DNA of 37,297 bases from Holosporales bacterium (GTDB taxonomy: Bacteria > Pseudomonadota > Alphaproteobacteria > UBA3830 > JAIRMZ01): NCBI GenBank assembly GCA_031266655.1, contig JAISAP010000058.1, positions 1 to 37,297 of the forward strand, given 5' to 3'. This document shows positions 16,251-23,723 of the stretch, piece after piece; the stretch's first letter is position 1; each line of letters starts with the position of its first letter. The notes under the pieces were generated by a model. The model did no database searches. It saw only the letters and a program-made list of their open reading frames with translations, and was not told where the DNA came from. Both the position numbers and the translations under genes were made by a program.

Positions 16251-16533
16251 AGATCTTCTCCTAGCAAAATAATGTTAACAAAAATGCAAATTGTTGCAAT
16301 GCGGCGGGTTAGGGGCTTATGCGGGTCACAGAATTCTTGCATGTCTTTGCGAGATCATGGCAGTAAGTTCTGCGGGGCCATGGACCAGAGTCCATCGGAA
16401 CCAGACGAGCGCGCGCTGCAGGTTCTTACTGCTGGAAGGAGGGTGAATTTCGGCCTCATCACAGCGGTAAGGATTTCTTCAGTTGATCGACTAAGCTAGT
16501 CACGAAATAAGAAAAAGAGGCTGGGTGAGAGTC
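16251..16533 (+). mobile_element. IS1595-family deletion derivative (283 bp)
   Basis: The left end is similar to the other copies (agatcttctcctag, 16251-16264), followed by the transposase N-terminal segment in degraded form (16300-16380) and then, after deletion of the centre, the C-terminal tail (about 16445-16500). The right end ggctgggtgagagtc (16519-16533) is complementary to the left terminal repeat. It is a non-coding, MITE-like remnant. Confidence 0.65.
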
Positions 16534-16561
16534 ACCACCTTTAGGAAAAAGCTTCTATGAG

Positions 16562-16592
16562 AAAAAAGGCGTGCGGCATAAGCCGCACGTCT
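16562..16592 (-). terminator. Intrinsic terminator of the 16628 gene
   Basis: On the minus strand CGTGCGGC pairs with GCCGCACG (16570-16577 with 16582-16589, loop TTAT), followed by cc and six T (16562-16567 are A on plus). This is a textbook factor-independent terminator about 36 bases past the stop codon. Confidence 0.8.
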
Positions 16593-16627
16593 TCTTGGGG
16601 GGCACGTCAACTGAACGTCTGTCTTTC

Positions 16628-17635
16628 TTATTTTTCTTCGGTTTCTACGTTTACTCCGAATGTCTTCTGTACTGCGCGATGAGCTTTACAAACTTGCGGA
16701 AATACACCCGCAAATTCCTGATTGACGGTAGGCGTCTTGCAGAGTGGGAAGAGCATTTTACAAGCCACTTTATATTTATCCTGAGCTTCCGCAAACGCCT
16801 TCTTCATGTCCCTAACGTCTCCTCTAAAGTCGTCTATATACGACGCTGCCTGCGCTTGATAAAGTTTCGTGGTGCACGCGATTATATCTTCGACACGCTG
16901 TGCAAGCCTGTAAAGCACGTATACCATCTCCTCTCCGCCCTCACAATAATGCCGAAGGAGAAGGTTGGCACGTAGTTCAAATATGGCGTCCTTCGGCTGC
17001 GGTTTAATCCCCATAATGCTGTAGGCGAGCTCAGGAGTGGGTGTTTTACCTTGTGCAAATCGGAGAAAACTCCCCAAAACGCTGAGTCTATCCGCCTCGT
17101 CTAGAGAGCCGCAAGCACCACCTACATATGCTTGAACGATTTCTATTCCCCCTTCTTTTGCTAGGATCTGTAAAATCGGGACATCCCGCACTCGAAATGC
17201 ATCTCCGAAAAAACCCACCTGCTCTGCTATCCACGTCTCCTTCAATGTAGTCAGTCCTTCGGAAAGCTCGGGATCTTCTATAACTGCTGTGATCAATGAC
17301 GACACGACAGGAGCTCCTTTCTGGAGAGCTGTTTGGAACGAGTACATAAACTGGCCAAACCAACTCTCGATGACGGGGGCAAAAGGATATACCGGATGAT
17401 CCTTCAAGCGTTGAACCATTGCGGGAGTTACTTCCTCTTTTATCATGTCCGTAACCTGTCCCGCGAGAGTACACCCCATTTCTCGGAGACTAATGGTACC
17501 CTGCTGGCCAGATTCCCCTGCTTCCGAGCCAGCGTCTTCCTCAAGGGGGGGCGCCTCCACCGCCCAGGAAGAGGGCATTCCGAGAATAAGGGCGGAACTA
17601 ACAAGAAAACCCAATACGGACTTTTGTGCAGTCAT
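16628..17635 (-). CDS. Exported protein of unknown family, paralogue of 15213-16172
   Basis: A 335-residue protein whose family I do not recognise. ATG 17635 is chosen because tggaggaaac precedes it ideally; an earlier in-frame ATG (17647) overlaps this ribosome site. A signal peptide covers about residues 1-26 (MTAQKSVLGFLVSSALILGM, then PSSWA), followed by an acidic Glu/Ser-rich linker and then the helical domain shared with the neighbouring gene. Matching landmarks are EMGCTLAGQV, HPVYPF, EDPELS, FRVRDVPILQIL and GIEIVQAYVGG. The C-terminal third (KLYQAQAASYIDDF onward) is less similar. Duplication followed by divergence is clear; the function is not. It has its own terminator and reads divergently from mnmA. 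Confidence 0.72.
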   Translation of the reverse strand: MTAQKSVLGFLVSSALILGMPSSWAVEAPPLEEDAGSEAGESGQQGTISLREMGCTLAGQVTDMIKEEVTPAMVQRLKDHPVYPFAPVIESWFGQFMYSFQTALQKGAPVVSSLITAVIEDPELSEGLTTLKETWIAEQVGFFGDAFRVRDVPILQILAKEGGIEIVQAYVGGACGSLDEADRLSVLGSFLRFAQGKTPTPELAYSIMGIKPQPKDAIFELRANLLLRHYCEGGEEMVYVLYRLAQRVEDIIACTTKLYQAQAASYIDDFRGDVRDMKKAFAEAQDKYKVACKMLFPLCKTPTVNQEFAGVFPQVCKAHRAVQKTFGVNVETEEK

Positions 17636-17649
17636 TGTTTCCTCCATTT

Positions 17650-17687
17650 GTTAACTACGGAGGAAACGCTAGAGTAACTCCGTTAAC
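17650..17687. promoter_or_regulatory. Inverted repeat between divergent 17635 gene and mnmA
   Basis: GTTAAC..CGGAG (17650-17662) is complementary to CTCCG.TTAAC (17678-17687) across about 15 bases. It lies in the leader of the 17635 gene and ends 12 bases before the mnmA start, so it could be an operator or an mRNA stem affecting either gene. Assignment is structural only. Confidence 0.3.
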
Positions 17688-17698
17688 GAGTTCTTAAC

Positions 17699-18793
17699 GT
17701 GCAGAAAATCGCAGTTGCCCTCTCTGGTGGAGTCGATAGTTCCACTTGCACCGCCCTCATGAAGGCGGCTGGACACGATGTGTTCACCATTACGCTAGAT
17801 CTTTTCCCAACAGAGGATGCTCCCAACTCCACGCTCAGGTACGCGCGTCATATCGCGGATCATCTCGGAGTCCCGCACTACATCTGCGAGAGGCACGCCC
17901 TCTTTCAGGAGCAAGTCATCGACCCTTTTGTGCAGCAGTATTGTCGGGGAGAGACTCCGCTCCCCTGTGCGCGCTGCAATCGGCATATAAAATTTGGAGC
18001 CCTTTTTGAGTTTGCGCGCTCCCTAGGGGCGGAGACCTTGGTCACAGGGCATTATGTCCGGAAAAAAGAAGATCCCTCCGGGGCAGTCCATCTCTGCCGA
18101 TCCCTTAATGACGTGAAGGATCAGAGTTACTTCCTTTTTAACATTAAGCAGGACGTTCTTCCGCATATCGCATTCCCGCTGGGAGAATTTACCAAAACCA
18201 ACGTTCGAGCACTGGCACGTCTTCTAGGACTTCCCAGTCACGATCGTCCGGAAAGTCAGGACATTTGCTTCGTTGGGCGACGTTCTTACACAGAATTCCT
18301 CCTTGAACACCTCTCTCCAGACTCCATCCCGCGTCCGGGGCCAGTGGTGGATAAGCAGGGAGAAATTCTCGGGGAACATCCAGGCCTACTGTACTACACA
18401 GTAGGGCAGCGCAAGGGGTTGCCCGTAGCCCTTGGGTATCCAGCGTACGTTATCGGAATGGACCCGGAGAGCCAAACCCTGATCCTCGGGCAGAAAGAAG
18501 ACCTCGCCTGCGGAGGCGTTCTTGTGCATGACGTGAATTGGCATTGCCCTCCTTCTACATCAACGTTTTCAGCACTTGCGAAGGTACGTTCGACGCAAGA
18601 TCCTGTGCCGGCTCAAGTATCGCTACAGGGCGAGGAAATGTGCGTTACGTTCCAGGAGCTCGAGTACGGTGTCGCTCTCGGTCAGGCCTGTGTCTTGTAC
18701 GAAGGAGAGCGTCTCTTGGGAGGAGGGTGGATCGCAGAACGTCTCCCCCGTGAACCCCACAAGGCTTTAATCGGAGGAGGGTTTGTCCCATGA
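17699..18793 (+). CDS. mnmA: tRNA-specific 2-thiouridylase MnmA
   Basis: A 364-residue cytoplasmic enzyme that makes 2-thiouridine at wobble position 34 of Lys, Glu and Gln tRNAs, using ATP and sulfur from a relay. The N-terminal PP-loop SGGVDSS is at residues 9-15. The catalytic cysteine pair is Cys93 (in CARCNRHIKF) and Cys190 (in ESQDICFVG). The GQRKGLPV and VGG-type C-terminal domain (LLGGGWIAE) is complete. Start GTG 17699 is used because a stop lies in frame just upstream; the ribosome site is weak. Its 3' end overlaps the convergent DUF167 gene by 27 bases. Confidence 0.94.
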   Translation: MQKIAVALSGGVDSSTCTALMKAAGHDVFTITLDLFPTEDAPNSTLRYARHIADHLGVPHYICERHALFQEQVIDPFVQQYCRGETPLPCARCNRHIKFGALFEFARSLGAETLVTGHYVRKKEDPSGAVHLCRSLNDVKDQSYFLFNIKQDVLPHIAFPLGEFTKTNVRALARLLGLPSHDRPESQDICFVGRRSYTEFLLEHLSPDSIPRPGPVVDKQGEILGEHPGLLYYTVGQRKGLPVALGYPAYVIGMDPESQTLILGQKEDLACGGVLVHDVNWHCPPSTSTFSALAKVRSTQDPVPAQVSLQGEEMCVTFQELEYGVALGQACVLYEGERLLGGGWIAERLPREPHKALIGGGFVP

Positions 18794-19054
18794 GAGGGTT
18801 TTGTACCTTCCAAACTCTCCTTTGTGGAAGTGAAAAGACTTTTTCGGTAGACCGAGGTGGCGACTGAGAAGGGCGATGGCCTCCTTGTTCGCCTTGCCAT
18901 CCACGGGAGGAGCAGTTACGTAAATCGTCAAGAACTTAGTGCCATGCGGGCCCTCTCGCGTCTCTCCGATGCGAGCACGAGAAGCCTGAGGGACAAGGTG
19001 CACAGGCAAGAACACTTTTTCTCCCTTGTAAAAGAAGGGCCATTCTTCGGGCAT
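18767..19054 (-). CDS. DUF167/YggU family protein
   Basis: A 95-residue small protein of the DUF167 family, whose function is not established. The characteristic core VTAPPVDGKANKEAIALLSRHLG and the preceding QASRARIG stretch are clear. Its ATG (19052-19054) directly follows the stop codon of the PBP gene (19055-19057) on the same strand, which implies translational coupling. Its end overlaps mnmA on the other strand by 27 bases. Confidence 0.88.
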   Translation of the reverse strand: MPEEWPFFYKGEKVFLPVHLVPQASRARIGETREGPHGTKFLTIYVTAPPVDGKANKEAIALLSRHLGLPKKSFHFHKGEFGRYKTLSWDKPSSD

Positions 19055-21001
19055 TTATTGTTCCAATTCCTCCAGCAGCTCTTCTAAAGAAGACCCGCCT
19101 TTTTTGCTTTCCGAGGCTTCCACCTCCTCGATGAGGTCCTCTATCCGCTCTGGTTTCTCCGGCGTAAGCGCTGCATCCTCAGGAACGGGAGTAGGAGCGA
19201 TCTCAGAAAAGCTCGAGAGGGGATGCACCTTGCCCGCGAGAACGGCGTGCATAAAGCGCTGCCAGATCTCCGCGGGCTCTTTGCCTCCCGTGACATCTGT
19301 CATCGGCCTTCGATCGTCGTTCCCAAGCCAAACGCCCGTTGTGATGCCCTTCGCGGTTCCGACAAACCACGCATCTCGACTGCCGTTACTGGTCCCCGTT
19401 TTTCCATAGACGGGAACATCTAACCTCGCGCGTTTCCCTGTTCCATAGTCCACTACCGCCTGGAGGAGCGTTTTCATCGCGCAACAGAGAGCCCGTGGAA
19501 GGATCTGCTTTGGGGTTGGGACATAGCGATACAGAACATGGCCCTTGTGGTCCGTGATTTCGCGAATGGCAAAGGGTAGGACGCGCTGCCCTTCCGCAGA
19601 AACGGTGGCGTAGGCAGCGGAGAGCTCTAGCAGGGTCACCTCTCCGCTTCCTAGGACAACCGTCAGGTCGTGGGATTGACGCGTGGAAATCCCCAGACGG
19701 CGCGCCATCTTCACAATAGGATTGCGCCCTAGCGTGTGTCCTAAACGTACAGAAACAGGATTGACGGAGTAGGCAAAGGCCTCCCGAAGAGCAATCTCTC
19801 CTCTGGGTTTCCAATGGAAAAGGCTGGGGTGCCACTTTCCGATGGAGATGGGGGTGTCTGCGATTTTCGACTCAGGTAGAAGACCCGATTCGAGGGCAGC
19901 AAGATAGACGAAGAGCTTGAAGGCCGACCCAGAAGAACGCAGCGCCAACACGCGATTGAATTGGCTTTGAGCGTGATCTATGCCTCCAACAAATGCCTTA
20001 ATCTCCCCCGATGTCTCGAAACAGAGGAGGGCGCCTTGGGAAATAGAGGGCTTTTTATCCAAAGCTGCGCGCAGACACAAGGAGGCCTCCTGCTGGAGGG
20101 CCGGTTGCAGCGTCGTCATGACGCACAGATCGCGGTCTCCCACAGAGACATACGCAGGAAGTGTTTCCAGGACCCAGTCCGTGAAATACCGGCAATTGTC
20201 CGCTCCTCTCGCTGTCTGCAGTATTTTGACGGGCTCCCGGAGCGCCGCGCGCATCTCTTGCTCTGTAAGAAACCCCTCTTCCTTCATAATGGCAAGAACA
20301 ATGGTGGAACGCTCAAGAGCGGCTTGTGGATTATAGAGGGGGGAATACCGAGCAGGAGCCTTGATGGCACCGGCAAGCAGCGCCGCTTCTCGCACGGAGA
20401 GCGCATGGGCGGACTTCCCAAAATACCGGAGGGCTGCGGCTTCGATTCCGTAAGCACCTGCTCCGAAATAGATGCGGTTGAGGTAAATCGTCAGGATTTC
20501 TTCTTTGTTGAAGGCGTGCTCGAGCCACAAAGCCAGCAGCGCTTCTTGGACTTTACGGCGAAACGCGCGATCTCCCGAGAGGAATAAATTTTTCGCCAGC
20601 TGTTGCGAGATCGTTGACCCTCCTTGCACAATGTGTCCAGCGTGGAAATTTTTGAAGGCAGCACGAAACAGGCCGATCAGGTCCAACCCGAAGTGGGCAT
20701 AGAAGCGACGATCCTCCGTTGCAATAAAGGCTTCTGGGACGTGCGGGGGGAGATCTTTCAGGGCGACGGGTGGACCGAAGAGATCTCCATAGGTGGCGAG
20801 CAAAGTCTTGTCTTCCGCGAAAATACTGATGTTGGACTGCCGAGTGCCCCCTTTCAGTCGATGGACATCAGGAAGGTCGTAGCTGTACCAAAGGAGAATG
20901 CCTCCGAAGCCAATACTCCCCCAGGTCACAACCGAGAAAAAGAGGGCAACGCTCCGCTTTTTCCTCGGAGGTTTTCGGCTTTTGATCCACTCTTTGCGCA
21001 C
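19055..21001 (-). CDS. Class A penicillin-binding protein (PBP1-type)
   Basis: A 648-residue bifunctional peptidoglycan glycosyltransferase/transpeptidase. A basic cytoplasmic tail and a membrane anchor (about residues 18-40) come first. The GT51 domain follows, with catalytic Glu96 in ATEDRRFYAHFG, GGSTISQQLAKN (128-138), RRKVQEALLALWLE and EEILTIYLNRIYFG. The transpeptidase domain has SxxK (Ser359-AF-Lys362), SVN (412-414) and KTGT (534-537). A short acidic/Glu-rich tail ends the protein. It acts in the periplasm on lipid II. All catalytic motifs are present, so the organism builds a real cell wall. The PBP is translationally linked to DUF167. The start ATG-type codon at 21001 fits; no stronger upstream choice is seen. 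Confidence 0.93.
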   Translation of the reverse strand: MRKEWIKSRKPPRKKRSVALFFSVVTWGSIGFGGILLWYSYDLPDVHRLKGGTRQSNISIFAEDKTLLATYGDLFGPPVALKDLPPHVPEAFIATEDRRFYAHFGLDLIGLFRAAFKNFHAGHIVQGGSTISQQLAKNLFLSGDRAFRRKVQEALLALWLEHAFNKEEILTIYLNRIYFGAGAYGIEAAALRYFGKSAHALSVREAALLAGAIKAPARYSPLYNPQAALERSTIVLAIMKEEGFLTEQEMRAALREPVKILQTARGADNCRYFTDWVLETLPAYVSVGDRDLCVMTTLQPALQQEASLCLRAALDKKPSISQGALLCFETSGEIKAFVGGIDHAQSQFNRVLALRSSGSAFKLFVYLAALESGLLPESKIADTPISIGKWHPSLFHWKPRGEIALREAFAYSVNPVSVRLGHTLGRNPIVKMARRLGISTRQSHDLTVVLGSGEVTLLELSAAYATVSAEGQRVLPFAIREITDHKGHVLYRYVPTPKQILPRALCCAMKTLLQAVVDYGTGKRARLDVPVYGKTGTSNGSRDAWFVGTAKGITTGVWLGNDDRRPMTDVTGGKEPAEIWQRFMHAVLAGKVHPLSSFSEIAPTPVPEDAALTPEKPERIEDLIEEVEASESKKGGSSLEELLEELEQ

Positions 21002-21049
21002 GGGTTATCATAGACCCCTCCTATGACGGGAGAGAAATGGCCGCACAGG

Positions 21050-21850
21050 TTAAGCGGATTCCCCGTACGGAGGGCAGGTGTATCCCTTCGGAGAGAGCGT
21101 AAAAATCTCCACTCCCGTCTCGGTCACACCTATCGTGTGCTCAAATTGAGCGGAAAGACTGCGATCGCGCGTTACGGCGGTCCACCCGTCCTGCAGTACG
21201 CGCACTTCCGGCCTTCCCGCGTTGATCATCGGCTCAATGGTAAAGATCATTCCCGGTTGCAAGACAGGACCGGTCCCACGCGTCCCAACGTGCAAAACCG
21301 CAAGATCGCCGTGGAATACTTGTCCGATACTGTGTCCACAAAAATCTCGCACCACAGAGAATCCTGCCGATTCCGCAATGTGCTGAATGCAGGCGCCAAT
21401 GTCTCCAAGAAACCCACCGGGGCGCACCTGGCTGATGCTCTGCATCAATGCTTGGTACGCTACCTCCGTCAGACGACGTGCCTTGAGAGGGGGCGTTCCC
21501 ACATAAAACATGCGGCTCGTATCTCCAAACCAGCCATCCAGGAGAACTGTGACATCGATGTTGAGGATATCCCCTGCCACTAGCTTCCTCGAGGAGGGGA
21601 TTCCGTGGCAGACAACGTGATTGGGAGAGATGCAGGTGGCTTGCGGAAAACCTTGATAGTTCAAGGTTGCGGACGTTCCTCCGTGCCGCAGCATCTCTTG
21701 ATGGCAGAGATCATTGAGTTCCTGCGTCGTCACTCCCGGAACGACATAAGGGACGACGAAGTCCAACACATGAGCCGCTAGCGCTCCCGCCTTGCGTATG
21801 GACGCAAAACCTCCTGATAAAGGGCGAGAAACCACTGTTGTGCAACCCAA
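21050..21850 (-). CDS. map: Type I methionine aminopeptidase
   Basis: A 266-residue enzyme removing N-terminal methionine from nascent proteins. Metal ligands and the active-site His are visible: His82 (VVCHGIPS), Asp99 and Asp110 (DILNIDVTVLLDGWFGDTS), His173 (CGHSIGQVFH), Glu206 (TIEPMIN) and Glu237 (AQFEHTIGV). The start is uncertain: TTG 21850 gives the open frame and GTG 21835 is an alternative. A strong AAAGGAGG lies about 36 bases upstream (21886-21893) but does not line up with either, and a stop codon blocks extension in frame. The C-terminal residues are short of the usual extension but the fold is complete. Confidence 0.92.
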   Translation of the reverse strand: MGCTTVVSRPLSGGFASIRKAGALAAHVLDFVVPYVVPGVTTQELNDLCHQEMLRHGGTSATLNYQGFPQATCISPNHVVCHGIPSSRKLVAGDILNIDVTVLLDGWFGDTSRMFYVGTPPLKARRLTEVAYQALMQSISQVRPGGFLGDIGACIQHIAESAGFSVVRDFCGHSIGQVFHGDLAVLHVGTRGTGPVLQPGMIFTIEPMINAGRPEVRVLQDGWTAVTRDRSLSAQFEHTIGVTETGVEIFTLSPKGYTCPPYGESA

Positions 21851-21956
21851 ACCTGCGCCTTTTCTTAGGCAAGTCTATCAAAATCCTCCTTTAAAGCAAT
21901 TCTTTACTTTCTCTCCGTAGGATACACGAAAGAGAAGGAGTCGAGAGGAGCAAATT

Positions 21957-22142
21957 ATGGGAACTCTTGTGCATTTGGATGACTACCGTTGTGGGAAGAA
22001 GCGCAAAAGATTGGCGGGACAGGAATCTCCGTTGGATGTGCAGAGTCCCATTAAACCCATTGGTCGGCGCAAATCCCCTTATTCCACCCCACCCAAGAAG
22101 CGTAAAAGTAAAGACTTGCAAGACCCCTCTTCCACTCTTTAA
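21957..22142 (+). CDS. Small basic protein of unknown function
   Basis: A 61-residue, Lys/Arg-rich protein (starts MGTLVHLDDYRCGKKRKRLA). A strong gagaggag ribosome site is correctly spaced from ATG 21957, which is why it is called a gene despite its size. No membrane segment or signal peptide is present. Two KRK-type clusters suggest binding to nucleic acid or ribosomes, but that is inference and I do not recognise a family. It lies 12 bases upstream of the tRNA-Ala gene on the same strand, so they may share a transcript. Confidence 0.6.
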   Translation: MGTLVHLDDYRCGKKRKRLAGQESPLDVQSPIKPIGRRKSPYSTPPKKRKSKDLQDPSSTL

Positions 22143-22154
22143 TAAGAGAGACGT

Positions 22155-22230
<76 letters not shown>

Positions 22231-22302
22231 TCGGGTAGGCCATCATGGTTGCTATCCAGAGACAGATTGTGGACAATGGCCCATCTTTAGGGTCGAGTTC
22301 CA

Positions 22303-23256
22303 GTGAGGGCAGCCAAAGTAAAGCCTCTTGTGACTATCGCGGTCCTGACGTATAAACGGCCGCACTTACTCCCAAGGGCGCTGGGGTCTGTTGCAAGACA
22401 GACCTACAAGCCGCTGGAGGTCTACGTTGTCGATGATGCTACTCCTGGAACGGAAAACGAAGAGATTGTCCGCTCCTTTAAAAAGAAAATCCCGGGATTG
22501 GTCTACATAAAGCGTCCGCAACATGTCGGGTGCAATAAGAACTACCTTTTCTGCACAGAACAAGCGAAGGGAGAGTTCATCTTGTGGTTGTGTGACGACG
22601 ATGAAATATCTCCGACGTTCGTAGAAGCTTCGGTGGAAGTGCTGCTGGAGCATCCAGAGGCTTCTTTTTCTGCTGCCTATCAGGAACTTGCCCTTTACGA
22701 AAAAGAATGCACGACTTTTCCGGAGAGCTACATGGACGACAGCTGGTTCCGCCGTGCGCTGATTTTTACCATTACGAACGGATGTGGGCAGGAAGGCTGG
22801 ATGCGAGGTCTCTCTTGGGAATATGGCGTTCACCGTACGGAGGCGTGGCATGAGGCGATCAAGAGGAGCCTCGAAAAGTTCCCCTACTGGTGGCCCAACA
22901 GAGATGTGGAGGCGGCCAGCGACTGCCTGTTCCTACTAGAAGCTCTGTTGATTGGCAAAGTCGTCCCCGTCACAGATAAGAAAACCATTTTGACTACTTA
23001 TTGCAATACCGAAAAGGAGTACACCTTTCCTGGAGGCAACGCTCCTGGTTTTATCGCCAATCAGATGGATAAGCTCCGAGGAGCCATTTTTTGGGTCAAT
23101 ATCTATTGGATCAATACCAAACAGGTGTACCTTCGGGGCGGCCTTCTCTATGCGATTCCGTTTGCAGCGCTCTGCTGTACCATTCTTGGGTATAAACTTG
23201 CCCTCTCCCTGTTCCAGCAGCTAGACAGAAGGGTTCGGGCTATTCTCCCCTCCTAG
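22303..23256 (+). CDS. Family 2 glycosyltransferase
   Basis: A 317-residue GT-A fold enzyme transferring a sugar from a nucleotide donor, most likely into LPS or another surface glycan. The N-terminal VTIAVLTYKRPHLLPRALGS, VYVVDDATPG and the DxD-like LCDDDE metal site (around residue 98-101) are visible. The C-terminus has a hydrophobic segment (GGLLYAIPFAALCCTILGYK) that may bind the inner membrane. Start GTG 22303 is the open-frame start; the ribosome site is poor, and the nearby GTG at about 22330 is an alternative. It follows the tRNA gene, and its end is convergent with folB. Acceptor and donor cannot be predicted. Confidence 0.83.
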   Translation: MRAAKVKPLVTIAVLTYKRPHLLPRALGSVARQTYKPLEVYVVDDATPGTENEEIVRSFKKKIPGLVYIKRPQHVGCNKNYLFCTEQAKGEFILWLCDDDEISPTFVEASVEVLLEHPEASFSAAYQELALYEKECTTFPESYMDDSWFRRALIFTITNGCGQEGWMRGLSWEYGVHRTEAWHEAIKRSLEKFPYWWPNRDVEAASDCLFLLEALLIGKVVPVTDKKTILTTYCNTEKEYTFPGGNAPGFIANQMDKLRGAIFWVNIYWINTKQVYLRGGLLYAIPFAALCCTILGYKLALSLFQQLDRRVRAILPS

Positions 23257-23268
23257 AGCGTGATCGCA

Positions 23269-23649
23269 CTACCAATCCGAGCACGTGAAGGACGCCTCTG
23301 GCAACCCTCTGACGGGAGGATACGGTTTGGTGACCTTTACGCTCAAACGGACATCCCCTCCCCAGGTTTTTTCCGTAGAAGTCACAAAGGAGCGAATTTG
23401 ATCGTAAAGAAACCCGGTGAGCCGTTCGAGCAAGAGAAAGGTGTGCCCTTGCAGAGCCCCATCTATGGCACGCGCAAGCGTTGCGTAGCAAAGGGTCTCC
23501 TCCAAATTGTCGTTTTCGCAAGCGCGCGGACAGGTCGTCCAGCGCAAAATAACCGTGACAAATATTTCACGCGGCTGCCTGCGCTCATAAGGATCGACCC
23601 CCAGGATGGCGCAGGTCCTGTATCTCTCAAAGCGCAGCTCTCCGTTCAC
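23269..23649 (-). CDS. folB: Dihydroneopterin aldolase-like protein (FolB)
   Basis: A 126-residue protein of the FolB family, which cleaves 7,8-dihydroneopterin to 6-hydroxymethyl-dihydropterin in folate synthesis. It shows the fold's pattern: CAILGVDPYERRQPREIFVTVIL, then NDNLEETLCYATLARAIDGAL and the active-site region FLLLERLTGFLYDQI. GTG 23649 is chosen because AAGGAGG lies six bases upstream; the frame opens at 23670. No other folate genes are in the window, so pathway membership is inferred from family. It lies upstream of the rmuC end on the same strand, with about 75 bases between. Confidence 0.8.
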   Translation of the reverse strand: MNGELRFERYRTCAILGVDPYERRQPREIFVTVILRWTTCPRACENDNLEETLCYATLARAIDGALQGHTFLLLERLTGFLYDQIRSFVTSTEKTWGGDVRLSVKVTKPYPPVRGLPEASFTCSDW

Positions 23650-23723
23650 CCTGAGCCTCCTTACAACCACCGGTGGTCATCGTACAGGAGGGAGCTCCTA
23701 CCACCAAGGGCATAGGAGATTTT

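Larger units (their letters stand above)
16173..16627. other. Intergenic region between the two exported paralogues
   Basis: It contains the promoter area of the 15213 gene (AT-rich, about 16173-16250), an IS1595-family deletion derivative (16251-16533) and the terminator of the 16628 gene (16562-16592). No gene is supportable. Confidence 0.5.

Noticed and set aside
17545-17551. G7 run in the 16628 gene as a second phase-variation site
   Set aside because: Short run; the frame is intact and signal peptide and body are in one frame. Runs of six or seven are common in this window (for example C7 in rplK).
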